Source: Acidobacteriota bacterium (GTDB lineage: Bacteria; Acidobacteriota; Terriglobia; Terriglobales; Acidobacteriaceae). From it: 62,534 nt of DNA. The translations under genes and the position numbers were made by a program. How positions within the stretch are numbered: position 1 is the first letter of the stretch; each line of letters opens with the position of its first letter. The stretch covers positions 1 through 62,534 of the forward strand of contig QIAN01000250.1 of assembly GCA_003225005.1 (NCBI GenBank), read 5' to 3'. The notes below the pieces were generated by a model, which saw nothing but the letters and a program-made list of their open reading frames with translations, did not search any database and was not told the DNA's origin. Of the stretch, positions 8,592 through 17,288 are shown piece after piece.

Positions 8592-9140
8592 ATGAGCTGG
8601 GCGGATTGGATCATTTTTGCATTGCTCGTCCTGAACGTGGTTTCCGCAGCCATCCAGGGCTTCTTCGCTGAGGCCCTGAGCATGGCGGGGTTGATTGTCG
8701 GATACATCGTGGCCGCCTGGCAGTATCCCCGCCTGGCGGGGTGGTTGTCGTCGTTTTTCAAGTCGGAGTGGCTGGCTGACATTTTCGGCTTCCTCATGAT
8801 CTTTTTTGCCATCGTCCTGCTGTTCGTTATCGCCGGCAGGATCGCGCGCTGGGTGATGAAAGAGGCCGGGTTAAGCGGCTTCGACCGGTTCTTGGGCGGA
8901 GTACTGGGATTGCTGAAAGGCGGACTGATGGTGGCCGTCATCCTGATGGGCCTGACGGCATTCACTCCGACCTCAAAGCTCCTGGAGGATTCACAACTGG
9001 CGCCTTACTTTCTAGTTGCGGGAAGGGCTGCAATCTGGGTTGCACCGTCAGAATTCCGAGCCCGTTTCTATGAGGGCCTGGACCTGCTGCACCGAGCTCC
9101 TCGCAATTTGACCGGCGCTCCCGCTTCACGCTCGAAATAG
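8592..9140 (+). CDS. CvpA family membrane protein
   Basis: A 182-residue integral membrane protein with about four hydrophobic segments. The N-terminal WADWIIFALLVLNVVSAAIQ is followed by a glycine-rich helix MAGLIVGYIVAAWQYPRLAG, typical of the CvpA (colicin V production) family. Next comes a very hydrophobic segment around FLMIFFAIVLLFVIAGRIA, then GFDRFLGGVLGLLKGGLMV. CvpA proteins sit in the inner membrane and have been linked to colicin V export and envelope homeostasis; the molecular role is unclear. It is 27 bases after purC and probably co-transcribed. Confidence 0.85.
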   Translation: MSWADWIIFALLVLNVVSAAIQGFFAEALSMAGLIVGYIVAAWQYPRLAGWLSSFFKSEWLADIFGFLMIFFAIVLLFVIAGRIARWVMKEAGLSGFDRFLGGVLGLLKGGLMVAVILMGLTAFTPTSKLLEDSQLAPYFLVAGRAAIWVAPSEFRARFYEGLDLLHRAPRNLTGAPASRSK

Positions 9141-9183
9141 ATGCGGTAAGAACAGAAATTCAAACGGAAGAGAGAGACGCATC

Positions 9184-9477
9184 GTGAAAGATCAATTGGA
9201 AGCACTCGTCTTGCAGATGTACAAGAGCAACATTCTTTATTCCGAAGGCGTACGCGAGTTCAAGAAGCGATTCATACTCACCGTGCTTCAGGAAAACAAG
9301 GGCAACCAGTGCCGCGCCGCGCGCGAACTGGGCATGCACCGCAATACTCTCAGCCGTACGATCTCCGAGTTGAAGATAGACGTTCGTCAGCTCCGCGCTG
9401 GCGTCAAGCGTCCCCCGCGCAGTGCGCGCCCTATGTCCATGGAAAAGAAAGCGGCTCGCCAAATGACTCGGTTCTGA
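9184..9477 (+). CDS. Small Fis-type helix-turn-helix protein
   Basis: A 97-residue protein starting at GTG 9184, with a purine-rich GGAAGAGAGAGACG just upstream. Residues about 20-60 include FKKRFILTVLQENKGNQCRA and GMHRNTLSRTISEL, a Fis/NtrC-C-terminal-type helix-turn-helix (HTH_8). There is no receiver or AAA+ domain, so it is a stand-alone DNA-binding module with a basic tail ending in KKAARQMTRF. It follows the cvpA-like gene by 43 bases and is likely in the purC-cvpA transcript. Its targets are unknown; a nucleoid-associated or local regulatory role is inference. Confidence 0.85.
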   Translation: MKDQLEALVLQMYKSNILYSEGVREFKKRFILTVLQENKGNQCRAARELGMHRNTLSRTISELKIDVRQLRAGVKRPPRSARPMSMEKKAARQMTRF

Positions 9478-9657
9478 CCCCGTGAACTCTGATCCCAAAA
9501 AACTCCGAATCGCCGTCCTCCCACACCACCGGAAGTGCGGTTCCGCATCCGCGGCCCATGAAACCAACGAGAAGCGCCGCTGAGTAGCCAGCAGCGAGAT
9601 CAACCCCGTGCGTTCGAACCAAGATTTGGGGAAGGCTACAAATCAGGAAATTTCCTC

Positions 9658-10005
9658 GTGCTTGAAACGAAGGGCAAGGACCACATTGCTTCCTGGGTCG
9701 AGGAGAACATTCCGCCAGCAGAGCGTGATCGTTTCAAGGAAATGGCTGAGGGCGAGCTTCTGAGCCTGCATGAAGGAAATTTTGCACGCTATCAGATCAG
9801 GCCGAGCGAGTTCTCGGCCTGGCGCCAATATGGGCCGGTGAAGCCGCGCCGTGATGACTCTCCTGTATTGTCGAAGAGCGACCTGTTTATTTTCGTAAGA
9901 TCTAATCAAGTACAAATTCTCACGGCAGGACTCGCTGAGACAACGGAGGAAGCTGCGTGTCCGAGAACTCGGAGTTCACGCTGGCGGCGATGGCTTACAA
10001 CCTGA
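9658..10005 (+). CDS. Hypothetical protein, possibly truncated
   Basis: A 115-residue frame starting at GTG 9658 with AGGAAA 7 bases upstream. The first 65 residues look like a soluble helical protein (for example ENIPPAERDRFKEMAEG and LLSLHEGNFARYQIRPSEF). The C-terminus turns into a low-quality arginine/serine-rich stretch, suggesting a frameshift or truncation. Overlapping its end, a 26-codon frame at 9958-10038 starts GTG after GGAGG and reads EFTLAAMAYNLTRLF. That stretch recalls the C-terminal end of some transposases. I do not recognise a function for either. Confidence 0.4.
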   Translation: MLETKGKDHIASWVEENIPPAERDRFKEMAEGELLSLHEGNFARYQIRPSEFSAWRQYGPVKPRRDDSPVLSKSDLFIFVRSNQVQILTAGLAETTEEAACPRTRSSRWRRWLTT

Positions 10006-10167
10006 CGCGCCTGTTTACCTGTCGGAACGCTCCGTAACCAGCCGCCTGCTGCGCAGATCCGGCAGCGAGACGAAGGGACACATTTGCCATGTGCGGGATT
10101 ACTGACAGCGGGTTTTCACGCACACACTTGCGGGCTGCCTGTTTCACTCCCTTTCAGCGTGCCCGTG

Positions 10168-11520
10168 TCACTGCGCCGCCGGCTTGCGGCGAACCGGAGG
10201 CTTCTTCTTGGGCGTACCGGCAGGCGCTTTCTTGGTGAGGAGCACGCCTTTGTCCATTGATATGAGGAACGGATTCTTGGTGTAAGTCTCCGGTGTTCCC
10301 TCAAAGTCGATGGTAGCCCCTTCTTTGGGTAGCAATTTGGCGGGAATCGGAGCGGACATCGTCAGCTCCACATCCGCCTTATTCGCGTCGATGTCATCCA
10401 GGCTAGCAGCCAGAGTCAGCTTGGCAGGGGAAGAACTGATTACTTTTGCGCCGCCCAACTGCACTGCTTTTCCCTTGATGGCGTTGAAAACCGTGTCAGC
10501 ATCTTCCTGCTTGCCCACGGTAAGAATCAATTCCCACTCGGCGAAGTCCATCTTCGTTGGATCCTTGGACTTGACCAGATCCGCGGCCTGATCCGCGGGG
10601 GTCGGCGCCGGCTTGATCGTGAAATCCGCCGGCATCGTCGGACTCGCCTTCGCCCTTGCCACCAAATCTGTCCAGCCATCGTCTGCGCCGTGATACTTCA
10701 CGTATTGTCGCTTTATGTACGGCTCAATCTGCGTAGCCACCTGTGGCGTGGGCGCAATCGCAAGGGCGCGAGCCCCATACCAAATGCCATTGATCGAATC
10801 TTGTGGAGTGGCTTGCAGATAAGCCAGAGCGAGAGGGTACACGATGCTGAAGTCCTGCGGGTTCGCGTCGGCAGCCACCTTAAGGCTTTTCTGCGCTGTC
10901 GCGTAGTCTTTGTCCTGCAACGCAGCAATACCAACCGCTGCGTTGAAGATTCCCGACATCTGGTCTTTCATCTTCTGAAAGTCCGCGTCGGAAGTACCTT
11001 CGGGCTTGTTAAATTTCGGGAGTGCGTCTAAACCCAACTGGCCATACTTCTTTGCGTCCGCCAGGTTCTGCTGAGGATTCTGCCCCGCCTGCGCCATCGT
11101 ACGCTTTAGATAGGCGAGCAACGTCAGTGCGCGCACGTTATTCGGGTCGGCCTGCACCAGCTTGGTGGCGGCGTCCAGCGTTTTGGCCTGATTCCCAGTT
11201 TGTTGGTAGGTTCCCATCAAAATTTCGAGCGCCTGGGTCTTCATGACGCTGTTGGGATACTGGGTAAGAAATGCTTCCAGGCCGCTGATCTTCGCAGCCG
11301 GATCGTTTTGCTGCACCGCGCCCACGTAGGCGTTGTACTCGGCCGGATCTTTAATTACCGGCGCTTGCGACGGTGAAGCGCCAGGTTGTCCTTGTGCGGC
11401 CTGTCCGGGCGCAGGCTGTCCCTGCGCTGGTTGCCCCTGGGGCTGCTGTGCCGGCTGCGCAACCTGACCCGCTGCTACTACAGCAAACCCGAGCACCGCC
11501 GTGACCAGAATCTTTTTCAT
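10168..11520 (-). CDS. Secreted TPR-repeat protein with Gln/Pro-rich linker
   Basis: The 450-residue product has a clear signal peptide (MKKILVTAVLGFAVVAAGQ). A low-complexity linker of QPAQGQPAPGQ-type repeats covers about residues 20-55. A helical domain with tetratricopeptide-like repeats follows (ISGLEAFLTQYPNSVMK, AATKLVQADPNNVRALTLLA). The last 150 residues are beta-rich and contain DFAEWELILTVGKQEDAD, ending in a Lys/Pro/Arg-rich tail (KKKPPVRRKPAAQ). It is probably a periplasmic or surface-associated protein; the partner is unknown. I know similar proteins mainly from acidobacteria. The start at 11520 is supported by the signal peptide. Confidence 0.8.
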   Translation of the reverse strand: MKKILVTAVLGFAVVAAGQVAQPAQQPQGQPAQGQPAPGQAAQGQPGASPSQAPVIKDPAEYNAYVGAVQQNDPAAKISGLEAFLTQYPNSVMKTQALEILMGTYQQTGNQAKTLDAATKLVQADPNNVRALTLLAYLKRTMAQAGQNPQQNLADAKKYGQLGLDALPKFNKPEGTSDADFQKMKDQMSGIFNAAVGIAALQDKDYATAQKSLKVAADANPQDFSIVYPLALAYLQATPQDSINGIWYGARALAIAPTPQVATQIEPYIKRQYVKYHGADDGWTDLVARAKASPTMPADFTIKPAPTPADQAADLVKSKDPTKMDFAEWELILTVGKQEDADTVFNAIKGKAVQLGGAKVISSSPAKLTLAASLDDIDANKADVELTMSAPIPAKLLPKEGATIDFEGTPETYTKNPFLISMDKGVLLTKKAPAGTPKKKPPVRRKPAAQ

Positions 11521-11859
11521 CAGTCTTGCTCCTTAGGATCTCCGGGAATTGACTTTTAGCAGGACCTACGTAATCGTCACAACGACTTCTCCGCCTTGAC
11601 CGCTATTCGAGCTCTCAAATTCTGCTGGAATGGTCTCGGGCTTTCCGCACCGCCCCCAAAAACAGGGCACTTGCTCAGAATGCCAGGCAGTGGACCCCTT
11701 TTTACGGGTTCGCCGGATTATAAGTACCTCTCCCGCCGAAGGCAAGCCACTTCCCCATCATGCTCCACTTTATTGTTATTGTTAAGGTGCGGATCGAACC
11801 TCCGCCGGATGGCGGGTTTTCGCCGTTCATCGAACGAATTAACCTATCGGAGACCATTG
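11521..11859. other. Divergent intergenic region
   Basis: About 340 bases between the TPR protein (minus) and the SDR (plus). It must hold both promoters, but I see no clear consensus boxes. A minus-strand stretch around 11787-11810 resembles a tRNA T-arm but does not extend into a tRNA. The SDR frame is open back to 11596, but that part is not protein-like. Confidence 0.4.
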
Positions 11860-12582
11860 GTGAAGTCAGAACGACCTTTGGACACGCAAGTCGCAATCAT
11901 CACCGGCGCAGGCCGCGGCATCGGCGCGGCCATAGCGCGCAAACTCGCCACCATGGGTGCAACCGCGGTGTTGTGCGGACGTACCCGCGCCGCCCTGGAA
12001 AACACGGCACAGGCCATCGCCCAGAGTCAGGGCAGATCTGAAATCATCGCTTGCGATGTGACTCAGGTCAACTCCGTGGAGGCCGCCGCCAAGCGGGTTG
12101 AATCGGCATTTGGCAGAATCGACATTCTGGTGAATAACGCCGGAATTGGCGGATTTGGTGGCCCGCTGCATCAGTTGCCGCCAGACGCCTGGGAGCAGAT
12201 TCTCAACACCAATCTCCGCGGCGTTTTCTATACCATTCGTGCCTTCGCGCCCCTCATGGTGAAAGCCGGGTCGGGCCACATCATCAACATCTCGTCGCTG
12301 GCCGGGAAGAACGCGCTACCCAACGGAGCCGCGTACGCCGCCTCCAAGTGGGGATTGAACGGCCTAACGTATTCCGTCGCCGAAGAACTGCGCGGACAGA
12401 ACATCCGCGTGAGTGTGATTTGTCCCGGCTCAGTCAATACCGAATTGAGCCCGCACACGGGCAAAGATCCCATGAAGATGCTTCAGCCGGAAGACGTGGC
12501 CCACGCGCTGGAGATGCTGGTGACGCAGGCTCCGCAGTCATTCGTGAGCGAGATTCTTTTGCGGCCCACGCAGAAACCGTGA
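11860..12582 (+). CDS. Short-chain dehydrogenase/reductase (FabG-like)
   Basis: A 240-residue classical SDR oxidoreductase. The Rossmann motif TGAGRGIG is near the N-terminus, NNAG follows the fourth strand, and the catalytic serine (INISSLAGK) and YAASK tetrad residues are all present. The C-terminal RVSVICPGSVNTELS is typical of the family. The start is the GTG at 11860, with GGAG 7 bases upstream at 11849-11852; a TTG at 11857 is the alternative. FabG-type reductases act on 3-oxoacyl or related carbonyl substrates with NAD(P)H, but sequence alone does not give the substrate, and no fatty-acid synthesis genes adjoin it. Confidence 0.9.
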   Translation: MKSERPLDTQVAIITGAGRGIGAAIARKLATMGATAVLCGRTRAALENTAQAIAQSQGRSEIIACDVTQVNSVEAAAKRVESAFGRIDILVNNAGIGGFGGPLHQLPPDAWEQILNTNLRGVFYTIRAFAPLMVKAGSGHIINISSLAGKNALPNGAAYAASKWGLNGLTYSVAEELRGQNIRVSVICPGSVNTELSPHTGKDPMKMLQPEDVAHALEMLVTQAPQSFVSEILLRPTQKP

Positions 12583-12637
12583 AATCCTGTGACCTCTGCG
12601 GCCGTTCTCCGCGGTCTCTGCCACCAGGAATTTGTCC

Positions 12638-13129
12638 TTATTTCTTGAACAGGTTCTCAAATGCCTGACGCGCGTCGTTCGGACGCAGGCTGGCGGGTGT
12701 GGAAGTTTCTTTTTCTCTGGTCACGCGAATCTCGTAGAAGGCGCACTCATTGCGAGCGTCCTTGCGTCGAATGCGCTCAGTGATCGGTTGCATGCACTCG
12801 AACCGGCTGCCCGGATCGAAATACGCACACTGCTTGCAAGAATGCAGTTCAAATCCGCACTTGAGACACTTATCGCCCGCAGGAGTGGGCAGCAGCGTGC
12901 CGCATTGGGTGCAGCGCGAGACCGCGCGCGTGCCCGGCAGATTCACCGGTCTGGGACCGAACGTGTTGTCTTTGTTCGGCGGCGGTGCCCCTGATTTTTC
13001 TCCTGCTCCACGGCGCGGTTCAGCGTCGCGGTCCTGATAACCATGTTGACGGTATTTGGCGGCCACAAACCCTCCCCGCAGCGTGGCTGGTATTGTCTCC
13101 CCGAGAAGCCGGCGCAGCAAGTCTTCCAC
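12638..13129 (-). CDS. Zinc-ribbon protein, conserved hypothetical
   Basis: A 163-residue soluble protein beginning at GTG 13129. The central part carries two Cys pairs in a zinc-ribbon arrangement (CTQCGTLLP and KCLKCGFELH). Further cysteines follow in SCKQCAYFDPGSRFEC and NECAFYEI, so at least two metal sites are possible. The tail ends in NDARQAFENLFKK. The N-terminal 60 residues are basic and probably disordered. Such proteins bind zinc and may interact with nucleic acid or protein; no specific role can be given. The stop lies 56 bases from the SDR stop (convergent). Confidence 0.7.
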   Translation of the reverse strand: MEDLLRRLLGETIPATLRGGFVAAKYRQHGYQDRDAEPRRGAGEKSGAPPPNKDNTFGPRPVNLPGTRAVSRCTQCGTLLPTPAGDKCLKCGFELHSCKQCAYFDPGSRFECMQPITERIRRKDARNECAFYEIRVTREKETSTPASLRPNDARQAFENLFKK

Positions 13130-13198
13130 TATCCAGCCTGTTTCTGCTCGGCACTCGGGTGCTTAGGTACGCTACACGCTGCGATTTACAATGAAACC

Positions 13199-13831
13199 AT
13201 GATTCACGAAATACTGCCGGTCGGCCCGCTACGGTGCAACTGCTCCATGATCGGAGATGAAGGCACGCGCGAAGCCATGGTGATCGATCCCGGCGACGAC
13301 ATCGACGACGTTCTCGCTATCCTCGGCAAGCATAATCTCAAAGTCAAGCAAATCGTCGTCACTCACGCTCACATCGATCACGTGGGCGGAGCGATGAAGC
13401 TGCGCGCCGCCACCGGCGCCCCTATTTTGCTCAACCAGAATGACCTTGCTCTGCTCAAAATGCTGGACGTGCAAGCTGCCTGGGTCGGCATGGCCGCTCC
13501 CGGCCAAGTCGAAATCGACCAAAGCGTCGGCAGCGCCGACACGGTCCAAGCGGGCTCGCTCAGCGCCAATGTGCTCGATACCCCAGGACATACCGAAGGC
13601 AGCATCTGCCTATACTTCCCGGCGGAACATAAGCTCATCGCCGGCGACACATTATTTGCCGGCTCCATCGGGCGCACCGACCTTCCCGGCGGATCGTTCG
13701 AGAAGATCATTCGATCGTTGCATCAGACCGTTCTCGCCCTGCCGGACGATACCGTCGTCGTTCCCGGCCACGGGCCGCTCACCACCATCGGAGAAGAACG
13801 TGAGAGCAATCCGTTCCTGGTGAAAAAGTAG
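13199..13831 (+). CDS. MBL-fold metallohydrolase, glyoxalase II-like
   Basis: The 210-residue product is a metallo-beta-lactamase-fold hydrolase. The metal motif THAHIDHVGG (HxHxDH) is at about residues 57-66, and further ligands lie in DTPGHTEGS, LIAGDTLFAGSIGRTDLPGG and VVPGHGPLTTIGEE. The last two are characteristic of the small glyoxalase II-like (YcbL/GloB2-type) hydrolases that cleave thioesters such as S-lactoylglutathione. The ATG at 13199 starts directly at MIHEILPVGPL, where family members begin. It is cytosolic by absence of a signal. The natural substrate is uncertain. Confidence 0.88.
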   Translation: MIHEILPVGPLRCNCSMIGDEGTREAMVIDPGDDIDDVLAILGKHNLKVKQIVVTHAHIDHVGGAMKLRAATGAPILLNQNDLALLKMLDVQAAWVGMAAPGQVEIDQSVGSADTVQAGSLSANVLDTPGHTEGSICLYFPAEHKLIAGDTLFAGSIGRTDLPGGSFEKIIRSLHQTVLALPDDTVVVPGHGPLTTIGEERESNPFLVKK

Positions 13832-13864
13832 AATTGTTAATGGTTCAGCATTTTAGATTCTCCT

Positions 13865-15034
13865 TCAACAATCAACAATTTCGAGCACACGGCGAATCCC
13901 CTCTGCGAATTCACCCTTGGGTCCAATCAGGCTCAGCACCAGATGCCCCTCCCCGGGGAAATCGTAAAAATGTCCCGGGTGCACCAGCACCGATTTGCGG
14001 CGGAGGAGTTCGATCGTCCGATCTTCGTCCGACCCCGTTACTGGCACGCGAAGTACCGCATACCATCCCCCCTCCACACCCAAGCGTTGGCAAGATTTCC
14101 GAGTAGCCAGCTGCCGGTCAAGCTCCGCCAGATTGGCCAGCACCCGATCAAGAAGCTGCTTCTGAATACTCTTCCGCTGTTCGAGCAAAATCGGCACCGC
14201 CCACTGAATCGGCCCATTCATTGACAAATATGTATCGGCAATCACCTCCAGCCGTGCCACCGCATCTTTCCATTGTGCCTTCGGTCCATTCGCCACCATC
14301 CAGGCCACTTTCATCTGTGGCAATGCTGATACTTTTGACAGCCCACTCAGAGTGAACGTCAGCACCTCGCGATTGAGCGCGAGACTCGACCGTGACCTAC
14401 CGTCGTGAGCGTAATCGAGAAAAACTTCATCCCCGACCAAGGCCAAATCATGCTCAGCGCAAAATCGATTCAATGTGTCTCGCTCGCCCGGCTTGAGGTA
14501 TGAGCCGGTGGGATTGTTAGGATGCACCACCACGACCGCACGCGTAAGCGGGCTGACCGCCTTCGGCATTGACGGAAAGTCGATCTGCCAGCCGTGATCG
14601 TAAATTAGCGGGTAGGGAACCAACTTGACGTCCTGAAGATCACCCAGAAATTCAAACAGCGGGTAGCTCGGCTTGGGAATCAGAACTTCATCCCCCGGAT
14701 TGCATAGCAGCCGGAAAACATAGGAATAACCCTCGCTGGTGCTCGTGGTCAGGATCAACTGTTCCGGATCGAGCTCGGTCGTGGCCTGCTGCTCGCCATA
14801 GTAGCCACTTACCGCCTCGCGCGCCTCGAGCAGACCTTTCGGCTGCGGATCGTAATCCATTGCCCGTGGCGACGATAGCGCACCCAGAATCGCCGCTTCG
14901 TCGTAATCGAATCCCGCACGTGTCGGATTCGAGATGGTGAGGTCGAGCACTTCCCTTCCCGCCGCGCGCATCTCTTCCCATGCTTTCGTAAAACGATTGC
15001 GCGTGAGCTTCCAGTTGGTGCGATCGGAGAACAT
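13865..15034 (-). CDS. Pyridoxal-phosphate-dependent aminotransferase class I/II
   Basis: A 389-residue fold-type I aminotransferase. It has VVVHPNNPTGSYL, LVGDEVFLDYAHDG and the Schiff-base lysine in LSGLSKVSALPQMKVAW. The ATG at 15034 gives a normal N-terminus (MFSDRTNWKLTRNRF); the open frame upstream to 15256 overlaps the neighbouring glycosidase and is not family-like. The substrate cannot be read from sequence; it resembles aspartate/alanine-type enzymes. It follows the GH20-type gene by 50 bases in the same direction and is probably co-transcribed with it and the dehydrogenase upstream. Confidence 0.88.
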   Translation of the reverse strand: MFSDRTNWKLTRNRFTKAWEEMRAAGREVLDLTISNPTRAGFDYDEAAILGALSSPRAMDYDPQPKGLLEAREAVSGYYGEQQATTELDPEQLILTTSTSEGYSYVFRLLCNPGDEVLIPKPSYPLFEFLGDLQDVKLVPYPLIYDHGWQIDFPSMPKAVSPLTRAVVVVHPNNPTGSYLKPGERDTLNRFCAEHDLALVGDEVFLDYAHDGRSRSSLALNREVLTFTLSGLSKVSALPQMKVAWMVANGPKAQWKDAVARLEVIADTYLSMNGPIQWAVPILLEQRKSIQKQLLDRVLANLAELDRQLATRKSCQRLGVEGGWYAVLRVPVTGSDEDRTIELLRRKSVLVHPGHFYDFPGEGHLVLSLIGPKGEFAEGIRRVLEIVDC

Positions 15035-15084
15035 GAACGGGTGAGCGGCTCCTGAGTCGCGACCGCGCGAGGGAAAAACACCGC

Positions 15085-17211
15085 CTACGGTTCGAGGTAG
15101 AATCCCAACTCCTGCGGTGGCGTCAGCGCCTTGGTGGCGTAGTACTGCCTGCGCGCCTGGCGCACCGCCACGATCTTCGCCTGAAATTCGCGCGCCAGGT
15201 TGTCGTAGCGCACCAGAAGATTGTCGAGCCAGTACGGGCGATCTTCCTGCAACCACGCTTTGCGGTACATTTCGCGCACTCGCGTCGTGGAGTCCCGCAA
15301 GTCTTCCAGGCGCGCGTTGATCGCGGTGATTTCTTCCAGGTCATTCCCGACTCGGTCTCCGTCGGTCTGATTCTGAAAGGCGTCCCAATAGAACTTGTTG
15401 ATTTCCTCGGTGAATTGAATCTTCATGCCCAGCGTATCAAACCGCCACGCGGCCACTTCCATATCTCCGAGGGTGTCCGAGTTCACCCGCGCCTTGGACC
15501 GATTGCGGTAGAGCGCTTCCAGCGTATGTTCGGCTCCCAGGCGGATTTCCCTCGCCGCGGGTGAAAGTCTCTGCATCAGTTTTGCTCCCTCCGGCGTAAA
15601 TGGATCCGCCCAGAACAGGTCGTCCGTATCCTCATGGATACCAACCTTGGCCAGGGCTTCGTGCGCCTGATCCAGGCTGTTCAGCGCGTCGCGGAAGCTG
15701 TTGTCGTCATTGCGATAAAACGTCCAATCATAAGCATCTTTGAAATTGTCGATATTTGCTTCTCCGGCCTGCCATCCTGCTGCCGCGCCAAATGTCAGAG
15801 CTGGCCATGCCATCTCGTACAAAGACTCTCCATCATCATTCCACGTGGTGTTGAGCATGCCCTGAGCGCCCAGCTTTTGCCCATCGCGCACGAAGTTTCG
15901 AATGTTTACCAAAGCCACATCGAAGTCAGGCCAGATCTGGTTCCAGGTCTGCGTACCGGGCGCCACCATCACCTCTAAACCCGCATCCCGATAAGGCTTG
16001 ATAATGTTGTCGAAGTTGGACTTCGCGTCGTATTCCCAGGGCACAGCGATCACGTCCTTAGGCAAAATGCCCAGCAGCTGCGGATACTTCACCGCAATGT
16101 CTCCCCAGAACATGAGCTGCTTGTGGTAGGGCTCGAGGATTCCACTTACCTTCTGCAGATGTTCGAGATAGACGCGTCCCACGCCAACTTCCTTAACCCG
16201 GTCGGCGGTTTGACCCTGCCCCAATTCGAAGGTCTCATCCCCGCCAATGTGAAGGAACGGTCCTGGAAAGAGCGGGACCAGTTCGGCATAGAAGCTCTTG
16301 ATGATGTCGTACGACTGCTCTTTGGTGGGAGTCAGCACATGTCCATGCGGACGCTCAGCCACGTCAGAATAAATCTCATATTTCAGCATATGGTGCAGAT
16401 GCCCGAATGCCTGCTGCTCAGGAAGAACCGCCACATGAAACTTCTTCGCGTACTCGACCAAGGTCTTGATTTCCTCGCGCGTCAGTGCCGCCTCTTTCGG
16501 CGCCATCAGCGGCTGACTAGCAAAATCGAACACGTGCTCCAGGTACAGTCCGAACAGATTGATCTTGTACGACGCCAGTGTCCGAATCTGTTTCTTCATG
16601 AACTCCATGGTAGGAATCGGACCGCGGCTTACGTCGTCCTGCATTCCACGCCAGGGCATGCTCGGCCAGTCGCGAATGGCCACGGCCGGGCATGCGAGAC
16701 TCTTCCCTTCCGGACGGAGCAATTGGCGCAACGTCTGCACTCCATAAAACAGTCCTTGTCCCGTATGGGCAGCGACGATGAGGTGAGATTTGTCCGCGTA
16801 CAGCACGTAGCCCTGGTCGCCAATGGAATCGTCGATCTTGATTCCCTTGGATTCGAGAAACTCGCGCCGGCCACGATCTTCGAGCCTTCCGAGGACGATG
16901 GCCTTCGCTTCTTGCCGCGGAGCCTGGTTCGCACCGACGATACTCACGTCAAGCCCGGCCTGCTCAGCAATTTCTTCCGCCAGTGTTTCCGCGGCAATTC
17001 GATCCTCCGACTGGTGCCGCCGATCCACCAGGATGACGGTTCCGGGGCCAACGCGGAAGCCAGCGCCCTCATGAGATTGCACTTCCTTGGGCTCAGGCAC
17101 CAATCTGAGTTGCCGCGCAGCCACGGGAGTCTGAGCTGATGAGAGAGAGGCGAGAAGGCCAGCGCCACAGATTAGACGTGAAAAAGCAGAAAACACAGTT
17201 TTTGGGATCAT
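15085..17211 (-). CDS. Secreted GH20-type beta-N-acetylhexosaminidase
   Basis: The 708-residue protein starts with a signal peptide (MIPKTVFSAFSRLICGAGLL, cleavage near SSAQT). A GH20b-like alpha/beta domain follows (LRLVPEPKEVQ, YVLYADKSHLIVAAHTGQGL). Then comes a TIM-barrel with RDWPSMPWRGMQDD, the catalytic pair in HIGGDETFELG at about residue 324, and GMLNTTWNDDGES. GH20 enzymes release terminal N-acetylhexosamine by substrate-assisted catalysis through an Asp-Glu pair, which is present. The last ~200 residues form a helical extension. The ATG at 17211 is preferred for the signal peptide; an earlier ATG at 17292 overlaps the upstream stop by 4 bases and would add 27 residues. It probably acts on chitin-like, glycan or peptidoglycan fragments. 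Confidence 0.82.
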   Translation of the reverse strand: MIPKTVFSAFSRLICGAGLLASLSSAQTPVAARQLRLVPEPKEVQSHEGAGFRVGPGTVILVDRRHQSEDRIAAETLAEEIAEQAGLDVSIVGANQAPRQEAKAIVLGRLEDRGRREFLESKGIKIDDSIGDQGYVLYADKSHLIVAAHTGQGLFYGVQTLRQLLRPEGKSLACPAVAIRDWPSMPWRGMQDDVSRGPIPTMEFMKKQIRTLASYKINLFGLYLEHVFDFASQPLMAPKEAALTREEIKTLVEYAKKFHVAVLPEQQAFGHLHHMLKYEIYSDVAERPHGHVLTPTKEQSYDIIKSFYAELVPLFPGPFLHIGGDETFELGQGQTADRVKEVGVGRVYLEHLQKVSGILEPYHKQLMFWGDIAVKYPQLLGILPKDVIAVPWEYDAKSNFDNIIKPYRDAGLEVMVAPGTQTWNQIWPDFDVALVNIRNFVRDGQKLGAQGMLNTTWNDDGESLYEMAWPALTFGAAAGWQAGEANIDNFKDAYDWTFYRNDDNSFRDALNSLDQAHEALAKVGIHEDTDDLFWADPFTPEGAKLMQRLSPAAREIRLGAEHTLEALYRNRSKARVNSDTLGDMEVAAWRFDTLGMKIQFTEEINKFYWDAFQNQTDGDRVGNDLEEITAINARLEDLRDSTTRVREMYRKAWLQEDRPYWLDNLLVRYDNLAREFQAKIVAVRQARRQYYATKALTPPQELGFYLEP

Positions 17212-17288
17212 CCACCCATCCCGGATCTTGAGATTTTTTTGCTCCGCCGTGCAGCGGCAAATCGTAATAGCCCGCGCCAGCGCAGCAT

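Noticed and set aside
11780-11815. Minus-strand stretch resembling a tRNA T-arm (GGTTCGATCC)
   Set aside because: The arm does not pair correctly in the T-stem register and no anticodon or acceptor stem could be built.
16123-17139. Plus-strand 338-codon frame opposite the GH20-type gene
   Set aside because: Antisense shadow of a well-supported gene.
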